Below are positions 1-8,639 of a stretch of 64,000 nt of DNA, in pieces. Every line of letters begins with the position of its first letter. The stretch's first letter is position 1. The notes beneath the pieces were generated by a model that saw nothing but the letters and a program-made list of their open reading frames with translations, did not search any database and was not told where the DNA came from. This DNA is from Mycolicibacterium sp. TUM20985 (GTDB lineage Bacteria > Actinomycetota > Actinomycetes > Mycobacteriales > Mycobacteriaceae): contig NZ_AP027291.1 in NCBI RefSeq assembly GCF_030295745.1, positions 3,100,001 to 3,164,000 of the forward strand. Direction: 5' to 3'. Both the position numbers and the translations under genes were made by a program.

Positions 1-988
1 GACCGGTCGCGATTCCCGATCCGTCGTCGCGCACGCTGACCACCACCGCGTGGTCCAGGTCCTCGACCAGGACGAAGGCCCGCGCGTCCGCGCCGGCATG
101 GGCGACGACGTTGTCGAGGGCGTTGGCCACCGCCGCGTCGACTTCGCGTGCCACGTCGGCGGGGAGCAGGACCGGTTCGGGCGGCAAGCTGATCGAAACC
201 CGATCCGTTGCGCGATTGCGCAACATCGGCCCGAGATCGGCCTCGGGGCCCTGCGGCACGGGTGTGCCCGCAGCGCTGACCCACCGCCTGAGCACACGCT
301 CCTGCTGCCCCGCCAGATCCGCGAGTTCGCTTGTTGCCCCACCAATTTCATGCCCCCGCCGCGCGACCAGCGCCAACACCTGGATGGCGCCGTCGTGCAC
401 CTCCCTGGACAGCCGCTCGCGCTCCTCGAGCGACGCCGCCAGCCGGGCCGCCCGTTGCAGCTCGGCATGGGCGCGCCGAGCCGTTTGCGCGGCCATGCCG
501 ATGGCCAAGCCGACGGCGAGCTCGATCACGACGGTCGCGTTGCGTCCGACGTCGATGCTGAGGTAGCCCTTCAACACCGCACTGGCCGCCACCACCACCA
601 GCCCGATCACCATGCCGCCCACGGGCCCAAGCAGGATCGCCGCCGAGATCGTCGCGTTGGTCGCCCACAGCGTGGTCGGCCAGGACTGGTTGTCCAGCGC
701 CCAATGGTCGGAGGCGACGACCGTGGTCGACAACATCAGGGCGACGACCACTACGACTTCCGCGGCCACCCACGCGAGCCGCCTGCCATAGCCCTGGAGG
801 TAGGCCGCCGCACAGGCGATACTCCACGCGATCAGCACCGCGAAGAGGGCCCAGCCGATGGCGGGGCGCTCGAGGTCGTCGTTGACGGCGATCTGAAAAC
901 CGAAGGCGTAGAGACAACTCAGCAGCCGGTACACCTGCGCCGCCCGCCAGAGTGGCGCGGCCGGATCGGGTGGCGGTGCGAGGGGCAT
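1..988 (-). CDS. Sensor histidine kinase, MacS/NarL-system type (partial, C-terminus beyond window)
   Basis: An open frame runs from an ATG at 988 off the left edge, giving 329 codons without a stop. The first 170 residues are hydrophobic with about five or six membrane segments. A dimerisation/phosphoacceptor helix follows, with the motif SREVHDGAIQVL (candidate phosphorylated His198), then an N-box (VANALDNVVAHA, about 287-298) and the start of the G1 box (DDGSGIATG, 321-329). HisKA_3 kinases of this form normally phosphorylate LuxR/NarL-type response regulators, which would lie outside the window. The ATG follows the ATPase gene by 7 nt, and an AGGAG Shine-Dalgarno sequence begins in that gene's stop codon, so it is likely co-transcribed with the amino-acid importer. 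The signal sensed is unknown. Confidence 0.85.
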   Translation of the reverse strand, partial: MPLAPPPDPAAPLWRAAQVYRLLSCLYAFGFQIAVNDDLERPAIGWALFAVLIAWSIACAAAYLQGYGRRLAWVAAEVVVVVALMLSTTVVASDHWALDNQSWPTTLWATNATISAAILLGPVGGMVIGLVVVAASAVLKGYLSIDVGRNATVVIELAVGLAIGMAAQTARRAHAELQRAARLAASLEERERLSREVHDGAIQVLALVARRGHEIGGATSELADLAGQQERVLRRWVSAAGTPVPQGPEADLGPMLRNRATDRVSISLPPEPVLLPADVAREVDAAVANALDNVVAHAGADARAFVLVEDLDHAVVVSVRDDGSGIATG

Positions 989-995
989 GCCGCTC

Positions 996-1781
996 CTACA
1001 TCACCTTGGACAGGAATGCCTTCGTGCGCTCTTCTTGGGGATTGGTCAGGACGTCACGAGGGTTGCCGCGCTCGACGATCACGCCGGCATCCATGAACAC
1101 CAACTGATCGGCGACTTCACGGGCGAAGCCCATCTCATGGGTCACCACGACCATCGTCATACCCTCGCTGGCGAGCTTCTTCATGACGCCGAGGACCTCC
1201 CCGACGAGCTCGGGGTCGAGCGCCGAGGTGGGCTCGTCGAAGAGCATCAACTTTGGATTCATCGCCAGCGCCCGCGCAATCGCGACGCGCTGCTGCTGAC
1301 CGCCGGACAGTTGAGCCGGATACGCGGTCGCCTTCTCGGAGAGCCCGACCTGTTCGAGTAGATCCCTGGCACGCTCGAGTGCCTCGGCCTTCTTCACGCC
1401 CTTCACCTGGATCGGAGCCTCGATGACGTTGGCCAGCGCCGTGCGATGCGGGAACAGGTTGAAGTGCTGGAACACCATCCCAATGTCGCGGCGTTGCTTG
1501 GCCGCCTCCCGCGGAGGCATCTCGTAGAGCTTGTCCCCCTTCTCGCGGTACCCGATCAGGTCGCCGTCGACGTATAGGCGACCACCGTTGACCTGCTCGA
1601 GGTGGTTGATGCACCGCAGGAAGGTCGACTTGCCCGATCCCGACGGCCCGACGAGCACCAACACCTGACCGCGGCCGATCTCGAGGGTCACGCCCTTGAG
1701 GACCTTGAGGGCACCGAAGTTCTTGCAGACGCCCTCCGCCTTGACCATCGGCGTCGTGCTCGCATCGGAAACTGCCGTCAT
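996..1781 (-). CDS. Polar amino-acid ABC transporter ATP-binding protein (GlnQ-like)
   Basis: This 261-residue ATPase is the energy-coupling subunit of a polar amino-acid importer. It shows a Walker A motif (GPSGSGKST), a Q-loop ([10 protein letters not shown]), the signature LSGGQQQR, Walker B with D-loop ([12 protein letters not shown]) and the switch His in VVTHEMGFA. These are textbook features of the GlnQ/HisP family. The ATG overlaps the permease stop as ATGA, so the two are translationally coupled. A longer frame continues upstream but runs through the permease gene and is rejected. Substrate (glutamine, glutamate or another polar amino acid) cannot be decided from sequence alone. Confidence 0.93.
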   Translation of the reverse strand: MTAVSDASTTPMVKAEGVCKNFGALKVLKGVTLEIGRGQVLVLVGPSGSGKSTFLRCINHLEQVNGGRLYVDGDLIGYREKGDKLYEMPPREAAKQRRDIGMVFQHFNLFPHRTALANVIEAPIQVKGVKKAEALERARDLLEQVGLSEKATAYPAQLSGGQQQRVAIARALAMNPKLMLFDEPTSALDPELVGEVLGVMKKLASEGMTMVVVTHEMGFAREVADQLVFMDAGVIVERGNPRDVLTNPQEERTKAFLSKVM

Positions 1782-2716
1782 GTGTGTCCCACCTCTCCCA
1801 GCGTCTGCGCGTCGGCCAGTGCCTCGAGCTGTTTGGTGGTCAGCTTGCGCGAGACCCCGCGGGAGAAGTACCGCTCCAGGTAGAACTGCCCCACCATCAG
1901 GATGCTGGTGATGAGCAGGTACCACGCGGCGGCTACGAGCAGCAGCGGGATCGGTTGAAACAGCACCGCCGAGATGTCGCGCTGACGCCCGAACAGGTCG
2001 AAGGTGAAGGGCACTGCGGCCACCAGTGAGGTGGTCTTGAGCTGGCCGATGAACTCATTGCCGGTCGGCGGGATGATCACCCGCATCGCCTGGGGCAACA
2101 CGGTGCGCCGCATGGTCATGATCCACGACATGCCCAGCGCGGTGGAGGCCTCCGACTGTCCTTCCGGAACCGAGCTGATGCCGGCCCGGATGATCTCCGC
2201 AAGATATGCCGCCTCGTTCAAACCCAGCCCGATGACGGCCAGGAGGAAGTACAGCGACAGGTTCTGGATGTTGAAGGTGAAGAACGTCGGCCCGAACGGA
2301 ATGCCCAGCTGAATGTTTCGGTAGATGGTCGGAAACAAGCCCCAGAACACCAGTTGGACGTAGACCGGGGTGCCTCGAAAGATCCACAGGTACACCCACG
2401 ACACCGAGCGGAAGATCGGATTGGGTGACAGTCGCATGACCGCCAACAGCACGGCCAGCACGATGGCCAGGATCATCGACAACACGGTCAATTCGAGGGT
2501 GACCACCACCCCCGAGAAGATCCGTTCGTCGAAGACGTACTTGCCGAAGGTGCCCCAGCCGTACGCCTCGTTCGTCGCCGCGCCGTAGAGGAACAGCGCG
2601 ACGAGAATGACGATGACGATCGCCGTCACCCACCGCCAAGGGTGCCGCATCGGGACGGCATCGATGACGGCTGAGCTATCGGGTGGCTTCAGCTGAACGC
2701 GAACGTCATCAGTCAT
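1778..2716 (-). CDS. Polar amino-acid ABC transporter permease (HisM/GlnP family)
   Basis: This 312-residue inner-membrane permease has an N-terminal cytoplasmic stretch of about 28 residues, a first membrane segment near 30-47, and the amino-acid permease core. The core includes the EAA loop ([20 protein letters not shown]) that docks on the ATPase. Only one permease gene is present, so the transporter probably uses a homodimer. The gene sits 15 nt after the binding-protein gene and overlaps the ATPase gene by 4 nt, giving the order binding protein, permease, ATPase. The N-terminal extension is longer than in enteric GlnP. Confidence 0.93.
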   Translation of the reverse strand: MTDDVRVQLKPPDSSAVIDAVPMRHPWRWVTAIVIVILVALFLYGAATNEAYGWGTFGKYVFDERIFSGVVVTLELTVLSMILAIVLAVLLAVMRLSPNPIFRSVSWVYLWIFRGTPVYVQLVFWGLFPTIYRNIQLGIPFGPTFFTFNIQNLSLYFLLAVIGLGLNEAAYLAEIIRAGISSVPEGQSEASTALGMSWIMTMRRTVLPQAMRVIIPPTGNEFIGQLKTTSLVAAVPFTFDLFGRQRDISAVLFQPIPLLLVAAAWYLLITSILMVGQFYLERYFSRGVSRKLTTKQLEALADAQTLGEVGHT

Positions 2717-2731
2717 TGCTGATTCCGACTA

Positions 2732-3655
2732 TCAGCTCGTTGCACCATTGATGACGGGCTTGTCGATCATGCCCGCCTCGACACCCCAGTTCGTGGCGAT
2801 GGTCTTGTAGTCACCGGTCTCGATCAGATGCTCGAGGGCCTTCTGCAGCGATGCCGCCAGCGGGGAACCCTTCGCCACGGGCCAACCGTAGGGCGCCGAG
2901 TCGAAGGTTTCACCGGCCTGCTCGAGCTTGCCGTTGCTCTGCTTGATCGCATACAGCGTCACCGGGGAGTCTGCCGACATGGCGTCTGCCTGGCCGAGGA
3001 CGACGGCGTTGGTGGCTTGGTCCTGGCCGTCGAACTTGACGATGTCGATCGCGGGCTTGCCCGCGTCGGTGCAGGCCTTGCTCTTGGCGGGAAGTTCGTC
3101 GACTTCCTGGGTGGTCGTGGACTGCACCGCGACCTTCTTGCCGCAGGCATCGTTGGGGTCGATGTCCGAACCTTGCGGCTTGGCCCACAGCGAGCCGGCC
3201 GAGAAGTACGTGACGAAGTCGACGGTCTGCTCACGTTCCTTGGTGTCGGTGAACGATGACATGCCCACGTTGAACGTGCCGCCCTGAATCGACGGGATGA
3301 TCTTGGAGAAGTCCGCCTCGCGGTACTCGGCCGTCAGTCCGAGGGTGGACGCGATCGCGTTCATGAGGTCCACGTCGAACCCGATGATCTTGCCGCTCGA
3401 ATCCTTGAACTCGTTGGGCGTGTAGGGCACGTTGACGCCGACGATCAGCTTGCCGGAGGACTTGATCTCCTCGGGCACGGTGTTGGCGATGTCGTCGACC
3501 TTGGCGGCCTTGGCCGCAGTGGTCTCCGTCGTTGGGCTCGCGGAATCATCGTTCTTGGCGCAGCCGGAAAGCATCAGCGCGCCCGATACGGCCACCACGG
3601 CAGCGCCACGCCACCAGCTTCGGCTCGATCGTCGGCCTTGGAGTTCAGTTACCAC
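2732..3655 (-). CDS. Amino-acid ABC transporter substrate-binding lipoprotein
   Basis: This 307-residue exported lipoprotein begins with a positively charged n-region (RRSSRSWWR), a hydrophobic stretch and a lipobox ending at Cys32 (LSGC), where Lgt and LspA would act. The mature part is a family-3 solute-binding domain: GKLIVGVNVPYTPNEF, then GFDVDLMNAIAS, then a typical second lobe. It would capture a polar amino acid at the outer face of the membrane and deliver it to the adjacent permease. I chose the GTG at 3655 because a purine-rich AAAGAAG lies 6-8 nt upstream and the signal peptide then has normal length. First gene of a four-gene operon with the permease, ATPase and sensor kinase. 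Confidence 0.9.
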   Translation of the reverse strand: MVTELQGRRSSRSWWRGAAVVAVSGALMLSGCAKNDDSASPTTETTAAKAAKVDDIANTVPEEIKSSGKLIVGVNVPYTPNEFKDSSGKIIGFDVDLMNAIASTLGLTAEYREADFSKIIPSIQGGTFNVGMSSFTDTKEREQTVDFVTYFSAGSLWAKPQGSDIDPNDACGKKVAVQSTTTQEVDELPAKSKACTDAGKPAIDIVKFDGQDQATNAVVLGQADAMSADSPVTLYAIKQSNGKLEQAGETFDSAPYGWPVAKGSPLAASLQKALEHLIETGDYKTIATNWGVEAGMIDKPVINGATS

Positions 3656-3836
3656 GTTGTTTCTTCTTTCTGCATCGGGTCGCCTTCATTCACCACGGGC
3701 GACGACGTGAGGAACCTTAGCGGGGTGAACGGGCTGTAGTAGGTGAAACTTAACGCCGGTCGTCGATCTGTGCTGTCCGAAGCGACAACGCGGTGAATCG
3801 GGCCTCCACCACGGGTCCTTGTGCGACACTTCCCGC

Positions 3837-4469
3837 GTGACCGCGCCAGCTCGCCCAACGCTCTTGCCACACCTTTGGAAGACCGCCGCCGTGTCAGGCG
3901 TGCTGGCCGTCGTCCTCGGGGTCGCCATCGTGGCGTGGCCCGCGATCTCGATTGCCGTCGCTGCCATCTTCTTTGGCGCCGGACTGTTGCTGACCGGGAT
4001 TCAGCAGGTCTTCTTCGCGTTCAGCCTCGACGTGTCCGCGGGCGGGCGTGTGCTGCTGTTCATCAGCGGTGCCGCGTCACTCATCTTGGCAATCATGGCC
4101 TTCCGTCACCTGTACGACGCAGTGTTGTTGCTCGCCATCTGGATCGGGGTCGGCTTCATCTTCCGCGGGGTAGCCACCACGGTGTCCGCGATCAGCGATC
4201 CGACCCTCCCGGGTCGTGGCTGGAACATCTTCGTGGGTGTCATCAGTTTGATTGCCGGCGTGGTGGTTCTGGCCTCCCCGTTCGACTCGATCGGAACGCT
4301 GGCGTTCGTCGTGGGGATCTGGCTGATCGTCATCGGCGTGATGGAGGTCGTCTCCGCGATCGCCATTCGGCGGGCCACCAGTCGACTGCACGAGGCCCTT
4401 ACGCCCAGCACCCACGAGTCCATCGAGCCCACCCCGGAGCCGAGGAAGACCGAAGAACCGAGTTCCTGA
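3837..4469 (+). CDS. HdeD-like DUF308 membrane protein
   Basis: This 210-residue protein has six hydrophobic segments in three pairs, as in the HdeD/DUF308 family, and ends in a Pro/Glu/Ser-rich cytoplasmic tail. In enteric bacteria HdeD is linked to acid resistance. The role of the mycobacterial relatives, which sit next to cydA, is not known. I prefer the GTG at 3837 to a TTG at 3819: the six extra codons are not needed for the fold, and a GACACT hexamer lies 6 nt before the GTG, fitting a leaderless transcript. It precedes cydA by 78 nt, and the gap contains the cyd operator candidate. Confidence 0.82.
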   Translation: MTAPARPTLLPHLWKTAAVSGVLAVVLGVAIVAWPAISIAVAAIFFGAGLLLTGIQQVFFAFSLDVSAGGRVLLFISGAASLILAIMAFRHLYDAVLLLAIWIGVGFIFRGVATTVSAISDPTLPGRGWNIFVGVISLIAGVVVLASPFDSIGTLAFVVGIWLIVIGVMEVVSAIAIRRATSRLHEALTPSTHESIEPTPEPRKTEEPSS

Positions 4470-4496
4470 TCACGTCGTCGACCTGCAGGGCTGATA

Positions 4497-4517
4497 TCTA
4501 CTACACTATGTCGTAGA
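4497..4517. promoter_or_regulatory. 21-bp inverted repeat over the cydA promoter (candidate operator)
   Basis: The arms are TCTACTACA (4497-4505) and TGTCGTAGA (4509-4517), separated by CTA; 8 of 9 positions pair. The TACTACA...TGT core resembles the TACA/TGTA half-sites of BlaI/MecI-type repressors. The repeat covers a TACACT hexamer (4502-4507) that could be the -10 of cydA, which would place a start site near 4514 and a leader of about 34 nt. No binding protein is proven. Confidence 0.5.
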
Positions 4518-4547
4518 ACATCCGGCAGCCCCGGGGAGATGGTGGAC

Positions 4548-5993
4548 ATGGACGCACTCGACGTTTCACGGTGGCAATTCGGGATCACCACCGTCTACCA
4601 CTTCATCTTCGTGCCGTTGACCATCGGACTAGCGCCCCTGATCGCCGTCATGCAGACCGTGTGGGTGGTCACCGGCAACGACGCGTGGTACCGCCTGACC
4701 AAGTTCTTCGGCAAGCTGTTCTTGATCAACTTCGCCCTTGGCGTCGCCACCGGGATCGTCCAGGAATTCCAGTTCGGGATGAACTGGAGCGAGTACTCCC
4801 GGTTCGTCGGCGACGTCTTCGGTGCTCCATTGGCGATGGAGGGTCTGGTCGCCTTCTTCTTCGAGTCGACGTTCATCGGCCTGTGGATCTTCGGCTGGAC
4901 TCGGTTGCCCCGGTTGGTCCACCTGGCGTGCATCTGGATCGTCGCCATCGCCGTCAACGCCTCGGCGTTCTTCATCATCGCGGCCAACTCGTGGATGCAG
5001 CACCCGGTGGGTGCCCGCTACAACCCGGAGACCGGACGCGCCGAGCTGACGAGCATCGTCGCGCTCTTCACCAACAACACTGCGACCGCGGCGTTCTCAC
5101 ACGCGGTGTTCGGCGCCTTCCTCACCGCGGGCACCTTCGTCGCGGGAGTCTGCTCGTGGTGGTTGGTGCGGACACGCGATGACGAGGCGCGCACGATGTA
5201 CCGGCCCGCGACCATCCTCGGTTGCCTCGTCACGCTTGCCGCGGCGGGCGGACTCATCCTCACCGGTGACGCCCAGGGCAAGTTGATGTTCCAGCAACAG
5301 CCGATGAAGATGGCCTCGGCGGAATCGCTGTGCCACACCGAGACTGATCCCGACTTCTCCATCCTGACGGTTGGCACGCACAACAACTGCGATGCCGTGA
5401 ACCACCTCATCGAGGTGCCCTACGTCCTGCCGTTCCTCGCCGAAGGACGGTTCGACGGGGTGACGTTGCAGGGAGTGAAGGACCTTCAGACGTCGTACGA
5501 GGCCACGTTCGGCCCTGGCGACTACCGGCCCAACCTGTTCGTCACCTACTGGTCGTTCCGGGCGATGATCGGATTGCTCGCAATCCCAGTGCTGTTCGCA
5601 ATGGTCGCGCTGTGGATGACCCGACGTGGACGCCTTCCCGATCAGCGTTGGTTCAGCTGGTTCGCGCTGGTGACCCTTCCGACGCCGTTCCTGGCCAACA
5701 GCGCGGGATGGGTCTTCACCGAGATGGGCCGGCAGCCCTGGGTGGTGGTACCCAATCCCACTGGCGACCAGCTGATCCGCCTCAACGTCGCCGACGGCGT
5801 CTCCCATCACTCCGCGGGCATGGTGCTGACGTCGCTGATCGTCTTCACCGCCCTCTACGCCGCGCTCGCCTGCATCTGGTTCTGGCTGATGCGGCGCTAC
5901 GTCGTCGAGGGCCCGCTGGAGCACGATGCCGAGCCTGCGCCGCCGACACCACCCGGAAGCGACGACGTCGCACCACTGTCGTTCGCGTACTGA
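4548..5993 (+). CDS. cydA: Cytochrome bd ubiquinol/menaquinol oxidase subunit I
   Basis: Subunit I of the bd-type terminal oxidase oxidises quinol and reduces oxygen at a haem b595/d site in the plasma membrane. The 481-residue protein keeps the expected haem ligands: His18 (TTVYHF), His185 (FSHAVFG) and Met340 in the WSFRAM motif with Arg338. It also keeps the acidic pair Glu98 and Glu106 in AMEGLVAFFFEST and the GRQPWV motif near 394. The quinol (Q) loop is of the short class. I chose the ATG at 4548 over the in-frame ATG at 4539, because GGGGAG directly abuts the earlier codon but is well spaced for the later one. First gene of cydA-cydB-cydD-cydC; the upstream palindrome suggests repression. 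Confidence 0.97.
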   Translation: MDALDVSRWQFGITTVYHFIFVPLTIGLAPLIAVMQTVWVVTGNDAWYRLTKFFGKLFLINFALGVATGIVQEFQFGMNWSEYSRFVGDVFGAPLAMEGLVAFFFESTFIGLWIFGWTRLPRLVHLACIWIVAIAVNASAFFIIAANSWMQHPVGARYNPETGRAELTSIVALFTNNTATAAFSHAVFGAFLTAGTFVAGVCSWWLVRTRDDEARTMYRPATILGCLVTLAAAGGLILTGDAQGKLMFQQQPMKMASAESLCHTETDPDFSILTVGTHNNCDAVNHLIEVPYVLPFLAEGRFDGVTLQGVKDLQTSYEATFGPGDYRPNLFVTYWSFRAMIGLLAIPVLFAMVALWMTRRGRLPDQRWFSWFALVTLPTPFLANSAGWVFTEMGRQPWVVVPNPTGDQLIRLNVADGVSHHSAGMVLTSLIVFTALYAALACIWFWLMRRYVVEGPLEHDAEPAPPTPPGSDDVAPLSFAY

Positions 5994-6003
5994 GGAGGGC
6001 GAC

Positions 6004-7041
6004 ATGGCATTACAGGACTTCTGGTTCATCGCACTGGCGGCGTTATTCGTCGGCTTCTTGGTCCTCGAAGGCTTCGACTTCGGCGTCGGCATGCTCATGA
6101 AGTTCTTCGGGCGACGCGCACCCGCGGGCCAGCGTGAACAACACGAACGCGCCGTGCTGAACACCATCGGTCCCGTGTGGGACGGCAACGAGGTCTGGTT
6201 GATCACCGCCGGTGGCGCCATGTTCGCGGCGTTCCCCGAGATGTACGCGACCCTGTTCTCGGGGCTGTACCTGCCGTTGCTGGCCATCCTGGTCGCCATG
6301 ATCGTCCGCATCTGCGCCATCGAGTGGCGCGGGAAGATCGACGATCCGAAGTGGCGTGCCTGGGCCGACGGCGCGATCGCGGTCGGATCGTGGCTGCCTG
6401 CCGTGCTGTGGGGCGTCACGTTCGCCGCGCTGGTGCACGGGTTACCGGTCAACGCCGACAAGCAAATCGAGCTTTCGATCACCGATCTGCTCGACGCCTA
6501 CGTCCTCCTCGGCGGAATAGCTACCGCCGGGCTCTTCGCCTTCCACGGCGCTGTCTTCATCGCCCTGAAGACCGAGGGTGTCGTCCATGACGATGCCGCG
6601 TCGTTTGCGGCACACCTCGCGGTGCCGGTGACGATCGTGGTTGCAGGCTTCGGCGTCTGGACCCAACTCACGTACGGCAAGGACTGGACGTGGCTGGTGC
6701 TGGGCGTAGCCGTCGTCGCGCAGATAACGGCCGTGATGCTGGTGTGGAGCCGCGGCGGTGAGGGCTTGGCCTTCGGCTGCACCGCGACCGTGGTCGCCGC
6801 AGTCGTGGTCCTGCTCTTCGGCTCGCTGTACCCGGATCTGATTCCGTCGACGCTGAACCCGGACTGGAGTCTGACCGTCCGCAACGCGTCGTCGTCGCCG
6901 TACACCCTGAAGATCATGTCGTGGGCCGCGTTGATCTTCACGCCGCTGGTGATCGGCTACCAGGCCTGGACCTATTGGGTGTTCCGGCAACGCATCTCGG
7001 CTGATCGGATTCCCCCGCCGATCGGCCTCTCACCCAGATGA
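6004..7041 (+). CDS. cydB: Cytochrome bd oxidase subunit II
   Basis: This 345-residue integral membrane protein pairs with CydA in the bd oxidase. It starts with the typical DFWFIALAALFVGFLVLEGFD segment and contains the family block VLNTIGPVWDGNEVWL, followed by nine or so hydrophobic helices. The ATG at 6004 has a strong GGAGGG ribosome-binding site and lies 10 nt after the cydA stop. A longer frame upstream overlaps cydA and is not used. The stop overlaps the cydD start as ATGA, coupling structural subunits to the maturation transporter. Confidence 0.96.
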   Translation: MALQDFWFIALAALFVGFLVLEGFDFGVGMLMKFFGRRAPAGQREQHERAVLNTIGPVWDGNEVWLITAGGAMFAAFPEMYATLFSGLYLPLLAILVAMIVRICAIEWRGKIDDPKWRAWADGAIAVGSWLPAVLWGVTFAALVHGLPVNADKQIELSITDLLDAYVLLGGIATAGLFAFHGAVFIALKTEGVVHDDAASFAAHLAVPVTIVVAGFGVWTQLTYGKDWTWLVLGVAVVAQITAVMLVWSRGGEGLAFGCTATVVAAVVVLLFGSLYPDLIPSTLNPDWSLTVRNASSSPYTLKIMSWAALIFTPLVIGYQAWTYWVFRQRISADRIPPPIGLSPR

Positions 7042-8639
7042 TGCGGCGCCACCTCGCGGCGACGGCCTGCTGCGGCGTGGTCATCACGGGCGCAGCCATC
7101 GCCGGCGCCGTCCTGCTGGCGCACCTGTTGGCGGGCATCATCACCGAACCCGACTCGCGCACGCTGGCCAACTGGTCCGCGACGCTGTGGAGTCTGTTGG
7201 CAATATGGACCGTTCGCGTCCTCGCACAATGGGCACAGGCCCGGTTGAGTCAGCGCGCCGCCACCGCCGCGATAGCGGAGCTCGACCGGCGACTGCTCGC
7301 CCGTGTCTCCGCACTGCCGCCGCGCGAGCTCGCGGCGCGTCGCGACGGGGCCGCGGTGCTCGTCACACGAGGCCTCGACGGCTTGCGTCCCTACTACACT
7401 CGCTATCTGCCCACTGCGCTCCAAGCGGCCGTCCTGACCCCCGCCGCGTGGGTAGTGATGGCGTGCTACGACGTGCAGGCAGCCGTCATCGTCCTCGTCG
7501 CGCTGCCCCTGGTTCCGCTGTTCATGGTGCTCATCGGCCTCGTCACCGCCGAACGTTCCGCGGCGTCGCTGGCAGCAATGACCACGCTGCTGTCGAGACT
7601 GCTCGACCTGATCTCCGGGATTCCAACGCTCCGTGCGCTCGGCCGTGCCGAAGGACCGGAACACCGCATCGCGGAAATCGCTGAGGCGCATCGTCGTTCG
7701 ACCATGGCGACGTTGCGGATCAGCTTCCTGTCCTCACTGGTGCTCGAACTACTCGCCACCCTCGGCGTCGCGCTGGTGGCCGTCAGCGTCGGGCTTCGGT
7801 TGGTGTACGGCGAGATAGGCCTGTCATCGGGCCTCACCGCGCTACTGCTGGCCCCCGAGGTCTTCTGGCCACTGCGCCGCGTCGGGGCGGAGTTCCACGC
7901 GGCCCAAGACGGCAAGACGGCCTTGAAGACGGCCACCGCCCTGCTCGACGACGCCGCCGCGCTTCCCGACGGAACCCTGACCGCCACCGGCGCCTCCATC
8001 CATCTCGACGGCGTCAGCGTGTCCAGTCGCCACGGCGATGCGCCCCACCGGTTGTGCGCCTCGGTCGAACCCGGCACGGTGACCGTCCTCACCGGTCCCA
8101 ACGGCGCAGGCAAGTCCACGGCAATGCACGCCGTCCTGGGCCTCGTCGCGCCCACCTCCGGCCGCGTGACGATCGGCGGGGTCGACGTCCTGGACCTCGA
8201 GCGCGAACGGTGGTGGGAACGAATCGCCTGGCTGCCCCAGCGGCCCGCCTTCGTCCCGGGCACCGTTCGCGAGAACCTCGAACTGCTGGACCCCCTCGAC
8301 GACCTCGAGAGCGCCTGTCGCCAAGCCGGTTTCGACGAAGTCCTCGCCGCGCTCCCCGACGGCCTGGACACCGTGCTCGGGCGGAACGGCAGCGGTCTGT
8401 CGCTGGGCCAACTGCAGCGGCTGGCCCTCACCCGCGTCCTCGGCTCCGGGCGGCCGATCATGCTGCTCGACGAACCGACGGCCCATCTGGACGAGGTGCG
8501 AGAAGCATTGGTGTTGCAGTCCATCCGGGACGTTGCGCAGCAGGGAGCTGCGGTGCTCGTCGTCGGTCATCGCGCGGCGGTCCGCGCCATCGGCGATCAC
8601 ATCGTCGAGGTCGGGGGTGAGGTCGCTGTCAGCCTCTGA
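7038..8639 (+). CDS. cydD: CydD: ABC exporter half needed for cytochrome bd assembly
   Basis: This 533-residue half-transporter has a six-helix exporter membrane domain (about 1-310) and an ATPase domain with Walker [11 protein letters not shown]-loop LPQRPAF, signature LSLGQLQR, Walker B and D-loop (IMLLDEPTAHLD) and a switch His (VVGHRA). CydDC heterodimers are required for bd oxidase maturation; work on other bacteria assigns thiol/redox or haem transport. The signature has Leu in place of the second Gly but is otherwise sound. The ATG overlaps the cydB stop by 4 nt, and the 3' end overlaps cydC by 23 nt. Confidence 0.93.
   Translation: MMRRHLAATACCGVVITGAAIAGAVLLAHLLAGIITEPDSRTLANWSATLWSLLAIWTVRVLAQWAQARLSQRAATAAIAELDRRLLARVSALPPRELAARRDGAAVLVTRGLDGLRPYYTRYLPTALQAAVLTPAAWVVMACYDVQAAVIVLVALPLVPLFMVLIGLVTAERSAASLAAMTTLLSRLLDLISGIPTLRALGRAEGPEHRIAEIAEAHRRSTMATLRISFLSSLVLELLATLGVALVAVSVGLRLVYGEIGLSSGLTALLLAPEVFWPLRRVGAEFHAAQDGKTALKTATALLDDAAALPDGTLTATGASIHLDGVSVSSRHGDAPHRLCASVEPGTVTVLTGPNGAGKSTAMHAVLGLVAPTSGRVTIGGVDVLDLERERWWERIAWLPQRPAFVPGTVRENLELLDPLDDLESACRQAGFDEVLAALPDGLDTVLGRNGSGLSLGQLQRLALTRVLGSGRPIMLLDEPTAHLDEVREALVLQSIRDVAQQGAAVLVVGHRAAVRAIGDHIVEVGGEVAVSL

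Noticed and set aside
5097-6482. 461-codon minus-strand frame across cydA and cydB
   Set aside because: Antisense shadow of the oxidase genes with no domain or start signal.
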